Source of the DNA: Hirschia litorea
GTDB taxonomy: Bacteria; Pseudomonadota; Alphaproteobacteria; Caulobacterales; Hyphomonadaceae
Length of the DNA: 64,000 nucleotides
Direction: 5' to 3'
Assembly: GCF_042665075.1 (NCBI RefSeq)
Contig: NZ_JBHTBR010000002.1
Location: forward strand, 1,054,001 to 1,118,000
Each line of letters opens with the position of its first letter. The first letter of the stretch is position 1. This document shows, piece by piece, positions 44,348 through 52,614 of this stretch. Under the pieces are notes generated by a model. That model searched no databases, had not been told where the DNA came from, and was given only the letters and a program-made list of their open reading frames with translations. The position numbers and the translations under genes were made by a program.

Positions 44348-44743
44348 TTGATCAAGATCCCACTCTTTCGCGCAGCAGGTATCGCATTCGTTTTTGCTAT
44401 AACGGGTATGAACGCGCCTCTATATGCGCAATCCTATGGCACGGATCAATCTTTGACCATGAAACGTGACCTTGCAGGCGTATTGGGTGAAGCTCATTAT
44501 ATTCGTACCTTGTGCAATGGTGCGAATGATCAATATTGGCGCAATTATATGCGCGACTTCCTAAAGCATGAAGGCATTTCTAAAGAGCGCAAATCGCTGT
44601 TCACGACAGCCTTTAATCGCGGGTATAAATTTCAAAGCGAACGCTTATTCCGGTGCGATTCTGCCGTGGCATCATTGGAGGTCACGCTTGCGTCCAAAGG
44701 CCGAAAAATGGCAGAAACACTCGCAGCGCAATATATGCAATAA
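44348..44743 (+). CDS. TIGR02301-type secreted protein
   Basis: A 131-residue exported protein. The block LAGVLGEAHYIRTLCNGANDQYWRNYM, followed by FTTAFNRGYKFQSERLFRCDSAV, matches the pattern I know as TIGR02301, a small alphaproteobacterial family of unknown role. The only start giving a full signal peptide is TTG 44348 (AAGAG upstream). Two conserved Cys may form a disulfide. The 250-bp stretch before it (44098-44347) is AT-rich with no clear element. Confidence 0.75.
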   Translation: MIKIPLFRAAGIAFVFAITGMNAPLYAQSYGTDQSLTMKRDLAGVLGEAHYIRTLCNGANDQYWRNYMRDFLKHEGISKERKSLFTTAFNRGYKFQSERLFRCDSAVASLEVTLASKGRKMAETLAAQYMQ

Positions 44744-44756
44744 ACTATTATTCTTA

Positions 44757-44960
44757 GAGAAAAAAATCTGACCCAGACGCCCGCCAGCTCACAAGGGGAT
44801 TAGCTAGCTCGGGCGTTCTGGATCGACCATGTCGCAAGGTTGGGGGACAACAACATGGTCACGAGGAAAGCTCTGCGGGTGAGCTCCCCGTCTTACATAT
44901 CTAAGAAGGAAGAATCGCTTTTCCAAGGCATAGCCCCACTATTTTACATTGTGGGGTGTT
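44757..44960 (-). ncRNA. Candidate small RNA with intrinsic terminator and C-rich loop
   Basis: On the minus strand this 200-nt stretch ends in CCAGAACGCCCG (44821-44810) pairing with CGGGCGTCTGG (44783-44773), followed by GTCAGA and seven T (44766-44760), an intrinsic terminator. Upstream, GACCATGT (44860-44853) pairs with ACATGGTC (44832-44825) around a loop containing GTCCCCCAACC. A 6-bp hairpin CCCCAC/GTGGGG lies at its 5' side, just after the channel gene stop (44969). No ORF fits. It could alternatively be a long 3' UTR of the channel gene. Ends are approximate. Confidence 0.6.
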
Positions 44961-44968
44961 ACAGACGT

Positions 44969-45817
44969 TTATGAGTCTTTGGATTGCTCGGATTCTATTG
45001 GTTTTTCTTCTTGTTGCTCTGCGACTACAAATAAATGTGATCCACACCTTCGACAGTGCGTCGCATCAGCTTCATGCCCCTGCAGCTCACACACCTTACA
45101 CTTGATATCAATCTTCTCATCACTCGCGATAAGTGATTGCAACATACGCACAAACAAAGTCAGACCAAGCAACATCACCACAATTGACAGCACTTTACCG
45201 CCCTGCCCAACGAGCAACACATCACCATACCCTGTGGTGGTCATGCTTGTTACGGTAAAATAAAGAGCGTCCAATTGTGTATTTATATTGCTATCTTCGC
45301 GCCCAACTTGGTTCACATATACAAGCGCAGACATAATAAACAAAAACACAACGAAATTTGTTACGCGGTCGATCACTATGCGATGGTGATTGATGTATTG
45401 AGATACCGATTCAAGCCGCCGTAAAAACGTGAAAGCCCGCACAATTCTCAAAATCCGCAACACCCTCAAGAATGCAAGATTTTGGAAGAAAAATGGTACA
45501 ACTAAAGTCAATACAACAAACACATCCGCGATATTGTGCAGCTTGCGGAAGAATTTGAACTTATCTTTGGCAATATAAAGCCGCGCAAAGAAATCCAGCG
45601 TAATGTAAATTGCAATAAATATATCTAGCGGAATAGCCCATTCATGATTCATTGCCCGCTGCCAAGAATGAAACGGCTCCCACAAGAACAGAATAATTGT
45701 GAGGAGATCGAGAACCAGAATCACCCAACGGAATATGAATGGCAAACGCCCTTCACCTTCATAAAGCCAGAAAAGGGTTCTGTTTAAACCGCTCCGACTG
45801 CTCTTTCGTTGCCCCAT
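44969..45817 (-). CDS. Voltage-gated-type potassium channel with C-terminal zinc ribbon
   Basis: A 282-residue six-helix channel: S4 with regularly spaced Arg (LRVLRILRIVRAFTFLRRL), pore helix and selectivity filter TTTGYGD (about 193-199), and S6 SIVVMLLGLTLFVRML. The cytoplasmic tail holds a four-Cys zinc ribbon, CKVC and CRRC (about 240/243 and 255/258). I prefer ATG 45817, with GAGAG upstream, to TTG 45835. The tail suggests metal- or redox-linked gating, which is inference. Confidence 0.88.
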   Translation of the reverse strand: MGQRKSSRSGLNRTLFWLYEGEGRLPFIFRWVILVLDLLTIILFLWEPFHSWQRAMNHEWAIPLDIFIAIYITLDFFARLYIAKDKFKFFRKLHNIADVFVVLTLVVPFFFQNLAFLRVLRILRIVRAFTFLRRLESVSQYINHHRIVIDRVTNFVVFLFIMSALVYVNQVGREDSNINTQLDALYFTVTSMTTTGYGDVLLVGQGGKVLSIVVMLLGLTLFVRMLQSLIASDEKIDIKCKVCELQGHEADATHCRRCGSHLFVVAEQQEEKPIESEQSKDS

Positions 45818-45930
45818 TTTATTCCATTCTCTCAATCAATCAGCTTTTATTGGTCTGACGCATGGGTTTAATTCACGCAAGAGCACAAAGACAGTAGAAA
45901 ATCATCTCATTCCGACCTAAATGAGTAAGT

Positions 45931-46758
45931 ATGAGTGAACCTGTATGCCTTGAAAACCGTGTTGTCCTCTGCGTAGACGGAGCTGATGCGGATACATTTT
46001 TAAATGGTCTTCTAACAAATTCAATGACAGGGATGGCCAAGGGTGAAATGCGATATGCCGCCCTGCTCATGCCGCAGGGAAAAATCATCTCTGATTTGCT
46101 CGCATTGCGCACGCCTGTAGGGTTTCTTCTTGATGTGCCAGCTCAAGCAGACGAAGCGCTGGCAAAACGCTTAAACATGTTCAAATTAAAAGCTAAAGTG
46201 GACGTACGCATTCGCGATGATTTGGCCGTTTATGCGTTCGTAAAAGACGGCCTTATTGACCCCCGCAATGTAAACATGCCTAGACGGTCTATAGATAAAA
46301 AAGACTTGTGGGATAACAAATCCCGCCGAGCTTATGACATTGAATGCATCAAAAACGGCGTTCCAGAACAAGGAAAAGACTTTGGTGAGAACGAAGTTTT
46401 TCCAGCCGATGTGAATATGGACATGCTCAATGGTGTAGACTTTAAAAAAGGATGTTTTGTCGGACAAGAAGTTGTCTCTCGCATGAAACGCCGCGCAACA
46501 GCGAGACGTCGTACACTTGGTTTCCACTTTCCTGCCGGAGCACCAGATTCTCACACCCCTATTTCAATTGGTGGAACTAATATTGGTCAGATCACATCTA
46601 GCAAATCAGAATATGCATTTGCTTTAGTGCGTATTGATCGCATGGCAAAAGCCCAAAACGAACATGGCGATGCGTTTCTAGCCAATGAACGCGAAGCCTC
46701 ACTAATCGAACCTGAATGGCTTGCCGAACAGATCAAAGCTGTGACATCGTCTGGTTAG
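45931..46758 (+). CDS. ygfZ: YgfZ/GcvT-domain protein (folate-dependent Fe-S cluster assembly/repair)
   Basis: A 275-residue protein with the family signature KKGCFVGQE (about 172-180; the Cys is the conserved one) after a GcvT-like folate-binding domain (NGLLTNSMTGM, YAALLMPQGKIISDLLA). YgfZ/IBA57 proteins use tetrahydrofolate and help build or repair iron-sulfur clusters, for example in the MiaB tRNA-modifying enzyme. It precedes tag by 20 bp on the same strand. Confidence 0.92.
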   Translation: MSEPVCLENRVVLCVDGADADTFLNGLLTNSMTGMAKGEMRYAALLMPQGKIISDLLALRTPVGFLLDVPAQADEALAKRLNMFKLKAKVDVRIRDDLAVYAFVKDGLIDPRNVNMPRRSIDKKDLWDNKSRRAYDIECIKNGVPEQGKDFGENEVFPADVNMDMLNGVDFKKGCFVGQEVVSRMKRRATARRRTLGFHFPAGAPDSHTPISIGGTNIGQITSSKSEYAFALVRIDRMAKAQNEHGDAFLANEREASLIEPEWLAEQIKAVTSSG

Positions 46759-46778
46759 TTTAATCAGGACGAGTATTC

Positions 46779-47378
46779 ATGGCAGATTCCAAAACTGACC
46801 CAGCACCTTATTGTGGCTGGGCACCTGTAAATGATGCACTTTATCGTGGCTATCATGATGAAGAATGGGGTGTTCCTGAATATGATAGTCGCGCTCTATG
46901 GGAGAAATTCCAGCTCGATGGTCATCAAGCTGGTTTATCTTGGATAACCATCTTACGTAAGCGCGAAACAATGCGCGAAGAATTTGATGGGTTTGATCCT
47001 GAGAAGATCGCTCTTTGGGATCAAGCGCGCATAGATAAAGCGCTTCTCAATCCAGGAATTATCCGTAGCCCTAAAAAAATAGAAGCGACAATCGGAAACG
47101 CCAAAATCTATCTGGATATGCGTGATAAAGGAGAAAACTTCTCCGACTATCTTTGGAATTTTGTGGATGGAAAGCCCATCGTCAACGCGCTTGACCATTG
47201 GAAGAACGTTCCCGCAAAAACGCCACTTTCTGAAGCTATCGCAAAAGACATGAAAAAGCGCGGCTTCAAGTTTTGTGGCCCAGTCATCGTTTATGCAGCC
47301 ATGCAAGCTGTTGGAATGGTGAATGACCATGAAGTATCTTGCCCCCGCCATACACAAGTTCAGGAATTTTACCGATGA
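46779..47378 (+). CDS. tag: DNA-3-methyladenine glycosylase I
   Basis: A base-excision repair enzyme that removes 3-methyladenine from DNA. 199 residues: YCGWAPVNDALYRGYHDEEWGVP at the N-terminus, the LDGHQAGLSWITILRKRETMREEF helices and the FCGPVIVYAAMQAVGMVNDH core. All four zinc ligands of the family appear in place: Cys12, His26, His184 and Cys188. The stop overlaps the ATG of the following lipoprotein gene (ATGA). Confidence 0.96.
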   Translation: MADSKTDPAPYCGWAPVNDALYRGYHDEEWGVPEYDSRALWEKFQLDGHQAGLSWITILRKRETMREEFDGFDPEKIALWDQARIDKALLNPGIIRSPKKIEATIGNAKIYLDMRDKGENFSDYLWNFVDGKPIVNALDHWKNVPAKTPLSEAIAKDMKKRGFKFCGPVIVYAAMQAVGMVNDHEVSCPRHTQVQEFYR

Positions 47379-47572
47379 AAACAGCTCTTCTTTTATCCTT
47401 ATGTGCGCTTGCCACAGCTGGTTGCGTCAACACTGGTAAGAATATGCATACAGAGCGCGCCATTCAGGAATGCCGAAATGACATTGGCACAGACCGCCGC
47501 GCATGTGAGCAAGCCGTAAAAGAAGAACGTTACCAACGTGACCTTCAAGAACGCATTGAAAACGAAGAATAG
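47375..47572 (+). CDS. Small lipoprotein, unknown
   Basis: A 65-residue protein starting in the ATGA overlap with the tag stop. It has a lipoprotein signal (LLLSLCALATAGC, modified Cys about 16), and the mature part is short and highly charged, with two Cys and a C-terminal acidic helix (ERYQRDLQERIENEE). The next lipoprotein begins 9 bp later. No family recognised; translational coupling with tag is probable. Confidence 0.75.
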   Translation: MKTALLLSLCALATAGCVNTGKNMHTERAIQECRNDIGTDRRACEQAVKEERYQRDLQERIENEE

Positions 47573-47580
47573 AGCTTAAA

Positions 47581-47817
47581 GTGTCCCCAATACAAAAAAC
47601 GACTACACTCATCGGCGCTTTATGCCTGGCAAGTGCTCTTAGTGCTTGCGCGTCAAATTCCTCTCTTTCAACAGAAGAGAAGAATGATGCAGCGATTGCC
47701 AAATGTTTTGAGAAATTTCGAAACTGGCCAACGCAAAGACTCGCTTGCATTGATGAGGTTCGCAGCACTGAAGACCCCAGCACGACAAGGCCCAAACCCA
47801 AATCGACCCCAGAATAG
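47581..47817 (+). CDS. Small lipoprotein, unknown (GTG start)
   Basis: A 78-residue protein from GTG 47581. The hydrophobic stretch GALCLASALSACAS carries a lipobox (modified Cys about 24). The mature part contains CFEKFRNWPTQRLACIDEV, with a Cys pair spaced as in the preceding lipoprotein (CRNDIGTDRRACEQ), hinting that the two are distant duplicates. A terminator-like palindrome follows. Confidence 0.68.
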   Translation: MSPIQKTTTLIGALCLASALSACASNSSLSTEEKNDAAIAKCFEKFRNWPTQRLACIDEVRSTEDPSTTRPKPKSTPE

Positions 47818-47833
47818 AGCTGAATTAGAATTG

Positions 47834-47864
47834 AAAACGGGGACGATATAAATATCGCCCCCGT
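47834..47864. terminator. Terminator-like palindrome between convergent small genes
   Basis: ACGGGGACGATAT (from 47837) and ATATCGCCCCCGT (to 47864) form a 13-bp stem with one mismatch or wobble. On the minus strand it is followed by TTTT, so it fits best as the terminator of the small minus-strand gene at 47902-48051, but could serve both. Confidence 0.6.
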
Positions 47865-47901
47865 CATTCATCACCCATACCGCCTTGAGCGGGAGTTTTT
47901 T

Positions 47902-48051
47902 CTAATCATTAGACTCGTCGCCGAATATATCACCCCAAAGGGCATCAGGACTTGTCTTGTAAGCTTCAACAAGAACAGCAATAACTGCACCGGCTAAAAC
48001 CATCCACAAAACAGCAGGTTGCTGTAATGTATCCACCATCATATTTATCAT
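47902..48051 (-). CDS. 49-residue single-helix membrane protein
   Basis: A short frame running from ATG 48051 to a TAG at 47902-47904. The product has one hydrophobic helix (about 12-29, PAVLWMVLAGAVIAVLVE) and an acidic tail ending DIFGDESND. An AGAGAGAAG ribosome-binding site lies about 7 nt before the ATG, and a terminator-like stem with TTTT follows the stop on the same strand. Helix, ribosome-binding site and terminator together support a real gene. Function unknown; such proteins often regulate larger membrane complexes. Confidence 0.6.
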   Translation of the reverse strand: MINMMVDTLQQPAVLWMVLAGAVIAVLVEAYKTSPDALWGDIFGDESND

Positions 48052-48211
48052 ATTGTCTTCTCTCTTACGGAGTTTGACCAATATATCCCGAGGGGTTTAA
48101 GAAACTCTGAGTCTTCTGAAGAAATATGGTAAATATGCCCCTGTTTTTTGGTAACCTTTGGACTAAAATAGCCCTTTTTCGCGATTTTTCTGAATTTTTC
48201 GAGATTTTTTT

Positions 48212-48952
48212 ATGACGTCAAACTTTTCCGCCGTTAGAATTTTAAATGAATGTGATGCGGATACTCTCCCTCCAGAAAACCAAACTGATGGAGCTTTCTC
48301 TATTTCAGAAAAAAATGCGGCATCTTCCAAAAAAAACTCCAAAGCGCCACCGCGTGCCTGGCAGAGAATGCTTTCTGGACGCCGCCTTGATCTCCTCAAT
48401 CCCTCTCCCTTAGATATTGAAATTGAAGATATTGCCCATGGTCTCGCCCGTGTTGCACGCTGGAATGGACAAACCAAAGGTGATCACGCTTTTTCTGTCG
48501 CCCAACATAGTGTCATTGTGGAAGCCATTTGCGCGCTACTCGTGCCAAATATGTGTGTGGAGGACAAATTAGCTGCTCTCTTACATGATGCACCTGAATA
48601 TGTGATCGGCGATATGATTTCACCATTTAAATCAATATTGGGTGACAGCTATAAAGATATTGAAACGCGGCTAGAACACGCCATTCATATGCGCTTTGGA
48701 TTACCCGCCGCTATTTCCAAAAAACTCAAAAAGAACATAAAAAAAGCGGACCTAATTTGCGCCTATTTTGAATCTATCCACCTTGCAGGCTTTGATGAAA
48801 GCGAAGCAAAGCGCTTGTTTGTGCAACCGCCAAAGGGAATGATTGTTGATGTGACGCCATTGGAAGTGCCCCAAGCACAGGCCTTGTTTTTAGAACGTTT
48901 CAATGCCTTGCTAAGCGAACTCGATGCAGAAATAGCAAAACGCAGCAAATAG
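48212..48952 (+). CDS. HD-domain hydrolase, YfbR-like
   Basis: A 246-residue protein. After an unconserved, Ser/Lys-rich N-terminus (about 1-45), the domain begins RAWQRMLSGRRLDLLNPSP. It shows the HD metal site: DHAFSVAQHS (His about 99) and AALLHDAPEYVIGDMISPFK (His125-Asp126). This is the YfbR/5'-deoxynucleotidase-like subgroup. It lies 23 bp before the nadQ-like gene on the same strand. Substrate unproven. Confidence 0.85.
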   Translation: MTSNFSAVRILNECDADTLPPENQTDGAFSISEKNAASSKKNSKAPPRAWQRMLSGRRLDLLNPSPLDIEIEDIAHGLARVARWNGQTKGDHAFSVAQHSVIVEAICALLVPNMCVEDKLAALLHDAPEYVIGDMISPFKSILGDSYKDIETRLEHAIHMRFGLPAAISKKLKKNIKKADLICAYFESIHLAGFDESEAKRLFVQPPKGMIVDVTPLEVPQAQALFLERFNALLSELDAEIAKRSK

Positions 48953-48975
48953 TCATCGTCAAATTAGAAAGCACA

Positions 48976-49929
48976 ATGACACATTCTCAAGCTATAATGA
49001 TGGGACTATCGGCGGTGATTGTCGCAGCTGATTCTACAAGTCCCTATGCGCTCGTAACACGCCATAGCGAGGGACGTTCAGGTCTCCCCTTCGGTGCATT
49101 TGATCCCATTAACCACCGCACAATGGAGCAAGGCCTGAGAGATTGGGTACACACACAAACTGGATTTGAACCAGGTTATGTGGAGCAATTATATACATTT
49201 GCAGACCGTGGCCGCGAACTTCCCAAAGCAGATATGGCGGATGCCCCCGAAAACGCGCGCATTGTTTCCGTCGGCTATTTAGGCCTCACACCTGAACGCA
49301 CAGAAATTGATGGTGCATTTAATGCTGTTTGGCGCGATTGGTATCGCTATTTTCCATGGGAAGACCATCGCAAAGGCATCCCCCCCATTATCGAAAATGA
49401 AATAGAACCCGCACTCTCAAAATGGGCCGGCGATAGCTCTGCAAAAAAAGAGCGTGTCAAACTAGCATTCGGCCTCAAAGAATCGCCTTGGATAGAAGAG
49501 CGCGTGCTTGAGCGATATGAACTGTTATATGAGGCGGGGTATGCTGCTGAATCCGTGCGCGATGGCCGCAATCATTGTGCTGCGCCAATTTCTGGTCAGT
49601 CCATGGTTTCAGACCATAGGCGCATTCTTGCGACTGCTATTTCTCGCATACGTGGTAAAATCAAATATCGCCCCGTTATATTTGAATTAACGCCTGAAAC
49701 TTTTACACTTCTCGAATTGCAGCAAACGGTGGAGTCTCTCCTCGGACGCCTCCTGCACAAGCAAAACTTTCGCCGTGCAATAGAGAAGTCTGAGTTAGTC
49801 GAAGGATTAGGCAAGTTCGCGACAACGACAGGCGGCCGTCCTGCTGAACTATTCAAATGCCGCGCAGATATACTGCGAAAAACGATTGCATCAGGCATTT
49901 CTACGCCCCATCAAAGGCGTGACAGTTAA
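48976..49929 (+). CDS. nadQ: NadQ-like transcriptional regulator of NAD synthesis (degenerate Nudix + winged helix)
   Basis: A 317-residue protein with a Nudix-fold N-terminal half and a C-terminal helix-turn-helix half (ETFTLLELQQTVESLLGRLLHKQNFRRAIE). The Nudix box (about 40-64) lacks the catalytic REXXEE: it reads LRDWVHTQTGF, so this domain should bind rather than hydrolyse. This architecture fits COG4111/NadQ, predicted by comparative genomics to repress NAD synthesis genes in alphaproteobacteria. nadA, nadB and nadC lie 1.4 kb downstream behind a palindrome. I name it from architecture and context, without an alignment. Confidence 0.72.
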   Translation: MTHSQAIMMGLSAVIVAADSTSPYALVTRHSEGRSGLPFGAFDPINHRTMEQGLRDWVHTQTGFEPGYVEQLYTFADRGRELPKADMADAPENARIVSVGYLGLTPERTEIDGAFNAVWRDWYRYFPWEDHRKGIPPIIENEIEPALSKWAGDSSAKKERVKLAFGLKESPWIEERVLERYELLYEAGYAAESVRDGRNHCAAPISGQSMVSDHRRILATAISRIRGKIKYRPVIFELTPETFTLLELQQTVESLLGRLLHKQNFRRAIEKSELVEGLGKFATTTGGRPAELFKCRADILRKTIASGISTPHQRRDS

Positions 49930-49992
49930 ATCTGGTAAGAAAATTGCTTACCTAGGTTTTCAAAAGTCACACCGATCTGGAAAGCAGAAAAA

Positions 49993-51093
49993 TTGCAGCA
50001 ATTATCATCTCTCCAAGCAGTTCGTGCAATCGCGGCGATATTCGTTGTTGTCTTTCACATCAACATCTATTTTCTGCCGGAACGCCTCTATAATGGCGAG
50101 AGTGCTGTTGAGCTTTTCAATATCGGGTATGCGGGTGTGGAGTTTTTCTTCGCACTGTCAGGTTTCATCATGGTGTATATTCACCAGAAGGATATCGGCA
50201 CTCCAGAAAAAGTGTCCAGATTTGCATTAAAGCGCGTTTTACGCATTTACCCGCTTTATTGGGTTGTTCTAACGGCCTTTATTCTCGCAATGTGGTTTGT
50301 GCCGAGTATTGGAGCCTCCCTTGACCCAACAACTCTTGAATATGCACACAATTATTCATTATTCCCTGTCCACACTGGCATGATGTTGGAAGTTGCGTGG
50401 ACACTCCAATATGAAATGCTGTTCTATATAGCCTTTGGATTGCTTATTTTTACAAAGCGTTTTGGACTGATCGCTATGGGAATATGGTTTTCCGCCTGTG
50501 CGATCACGCTGTTTCGGCCGATTGAAAACTCAGTGTTTGCAATGTTGCTCTCTCCCAACAATTTGATCTTCCTCTGTGGTATGTTGAGCGCGCTATACTT
50601 TAAACGTCTACAAGCCATCGACTCCTATCTCGTTGTCGCAAGTGGTCTTGCTATTTTCTTTGCAATTGGCATAGCCGACTTGAACAAGACTTTTCCATTG
50701 AATGAGGGCTGGCGCACACTTGGCTTTGGAATAGGCGCGAGTTTGACAATTATGGGGCTTGTGGCGGGCGAAGCATTTGGCAAAATCAAATCTCCCGCAT
50801 GGCTAAATCGTATTGGCGATAGTTCTTACGCACTTTATCTTGTGCACCTTCCCGTCTTGATGGTGTTCTCTATTCTCGTCTCAAAACTGGGCTTGAATAC
50901 ACTTATCGGCCCGCTTCCCATGTTGATCGTGTTTACAATTGGATCCGTCATTGCAGGTCTGGTGACACATTATCTCATTGAAAAACCGCTCATTAAGCTG
51001 ACTCAACGCCTTTTTTTTAACTCATCGGCCTCAGGTCAAGTCCCAATAGTGAAAGTGTTCCATCCACCTTTGCACCCAAGTGAGCGCCCCTAA
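49993..51093 (+). CDS. Acyltransferase 3 (OafA/YrhL-type) membrane protein
   Basis: A 366-residue, ten-helix O-acyltransferase. It begins at TTG 49993 (GGAAAG upstream) with LQAVRAIAAIFVVVFHIN, which carries the catalytic His of the family, and continues with GYAGVEFFFALSGFIMVY and KRVLRIYPLYWVVL. Such proteins acetylate or acylate cell-surface sugars. It sits between the nadQ-like gene and nadA without obvious functional relation. Confidence 0.87.
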   Translation: MQQLSSLQAVRAIAAIFVVVFHINIYFLPERLYNGESAVELFNIGYAGVEFFFALSGFIMVYIHQKDIGTPEKVSRFALKRVLRIYPLYWVVLTAFILAMWFVPSIGASLDPTTLEYAHNYSLFPVHTGMMLEVAWTLQYEMLFYIAFGLLIFTKRFGLIAMGIWFSACAITLFRPIENSVFAMLLSPNNLIFLCGMLSALYFKRLQAIDSYLVVASGLAIFFAIGIADLNKTFPLNEGWRTLGFGIGASLTIMGLVAGEAFGKIKSPAWLNRIGDSSYALYLVHLPVLMVFSILVSKLGLNTLIGPLPMLIVFTIGSVIAGLVTHYLIEKPLIKLTQRLFFNSSASGQVPIVKVFHPPLHPSERP

Positions 51094-51219
51094 GGTAAGC
51101 TTAAACAATAACGCGTTTTTTCTTGTCAAAGCCCACTATATTCGTTAGAAAAACTATGCTCAAAATGGGCAAAGGCCCAGTAAAGTTCGGATTTTCCTTT
51201 CAAAAATGATAGTTAAATC

Positions 51220-51263
51220 TTGAAAAGTGCTGGCTAACACCTACATAATACTCATATTGAGTA
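51220..51263 (+). promoter_or_regulatory. nadA promoter with overlapping palindromic operator
   Basis: TTGAAA (51220-51225) and CATAAT (51244-51249) are separated by 18 nt and form a plausible sigma-70 promoter. The 15-nt perfect palindrome TACTCA-tat-TGAGTA (51249-51263) starts on the last base of the -10, where a repressor would block transcription. The nadQ-like gene nearby makes it the likely regulator (inference). The 221-bp gap 51094-51314 contains no other element I can name. ATG 51315 is preceded by AGGGG. Confidence 0.6.
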
Positions 51264-51314
51264 AAAGGTTCCTAAGCTTAATTTTGGGCACCTTAAAGAA
51301 TAAAGGGGCTTAAA

Positions 51315-52484
51315 ATGGCGCGAATTATTGATGCAGGAAACACGTGTGCTGTTCCAAACTTGGACAAGCGTACACCTAACCCATCCCAAGACCGCGGCCT
51401 CGCCTATGATGACGACGTCAAAGCAGCAGTTGATCACCTCTATGATGAAGTGAAAGACTTTGTTACGCCAATGGAATGGCCTACGCTTGCACCGCTTATC
51501 CACGCGATCAACAAGCTCAAAAAAGAGAAAAACGCCGTTGTTTTGGCGCACAACTATATGACTCCAGATATCTTCCATCTCGTGGGAGATTTCCGAGGCG
51601 ACAGTCTACAATTGGCACGTGAAGCTGCCGCTGTTGATGCTGATGTGATTGTCCAAGGCGGTGTTCACTTCATGGCTGAGACATCAAAAATTCTTGCGCC
51701 AGAAAAAACAGTTCTTATCCCAGACATGCGCGCAGGATGTTCCCTCGCCTCTTCTATCACGGCGGCAGATATTCGCCTGATAAAAGCAAAATATCCGGGC
51801 ATTCCAGTAGTCACTTACGTTAACACGTCAGCGGCGGTTAAAGCTGAAACAGACATTTGCTGTACATCCTCAAATGCGGTCCAAGTTGTTGAACAAGCGG
51901 CTAAGGATTGGGGCACAGATACTGTCATCATGATGCCAGACCAATATCTTGCAAAGAATGTTGCAGCCAATACTGGCATTAAAATCATCACATGGGCAGG
52001 TGCTTGTGAAGTCCATGAACTTTTCACTGGCCAAGACGTAATTGACCTACGTGAAGCACACCCAGGTGTGATGGTTCTTGCCCACCCTGAATGTCCACCA
52101 GATGTGCTCACACAAGCAGACTATGCAGGTTCAACAAGTGGGCTTGCCAATTATGTCAAAGAGCATTCTCCAAACAAAGTGCTCCTGCTGACGGAATGTT
52201 CCATGAGTGACAATGTTGCGATGGAAAACCCAGATGTTGAGTTTGTAAAACCATGTAATTTGTGTCCGCACATGAAGCGCATCACGGTTGAAAACATCTA
52301 TGACTGCTTGGTCGATATGAAGCACGAAGTCCTCATTGATGAAGTGGTACGTATCAAAGCAAAAGCTGCAATTGATGCCATGCTCGCGCTACCGAAAATG
52401 AAGACACCGCCAGATTTCCAAACAGGGCTTCAACCGATGGAAATTGCGGTTGAATCGCCAGCAACGATCAACGAACCAGCATAA
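51315..52484 (+). CDS. nadA: Quinolinate synthase
   Basis: A [4Fe-4S] enzyme that condenses iminoaspartate with dihydroxyacetone phosphate to quinolinate, in de novo NAD synthesis. The 389-residue form has an N-terminal extension of about 60 residues before the first domain (VVLAHNYMTPDIFHLVGDF). Candidate cluster ligands: AGCSLASS, WAGACEVHELF and the C-terminal PCNLCPHMKRI. A terminator follows, so nadA can be made separately from nadB and nadC. Confidence 0.95.
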   Translation: MARIIDAGNTCAVPNLDKRTPNPSQDRGLAYDDDVKAAVDHLYDEVKDFVTPMEWPTLAPLIHAINKLKKEKNAVVLAHNYMTPDIFHLVGDFRGDSLQLAREAAAVDADVIVQGGVHFMAETSKILAPEKTVLIPDMRAGCSLASSITAADIRLIKAKYPGIPVVTYVNTSAAVKAETDICCTSSNAVQVVEQAAKDWGTDTVIMMPDQYLAKNVAANTGIKIITWAGACEVHELFTGQDVIDLREAHPGVMVLAHPECPPDVLTQADYAGSTSGLANYVKEHSPNKVLLLTECSMSDNVAMENPDVEFVKPCNLCPHMKRITVENIYDCLVDMKHEVLIDEVVRIKAKAAIDAMLALPKMKTPPDFQTGLQPMEIAVESPATINEPA

Positions 52485-52495
52485 GCGCTGTTTTC

Positions 52496-52532
52496 GATAC
52501 CGCATTCAACATCACGGATGCGGTATCTTTTT
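52496..52532 (+). terminator. Rho-independent terminator after nadA
   Basis: GATACCGCA (52496-52504) pairs perfectly with TGCGGTATC (52519-52527) around a 14-nt loop and runs into TTTTTT. It separates nadA from the downstream secreted-protein/nadB/nadC group, possibly as a partial stop. Confidence 0.82.
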
Positions 52533-52614
52533 AAAAACACATTACCACCGCTATTTTATTTCAGGTTGATATCAGATTAAATTAAAATCAGGTTCAATCA
52601 GAGGATTTGTTGCC

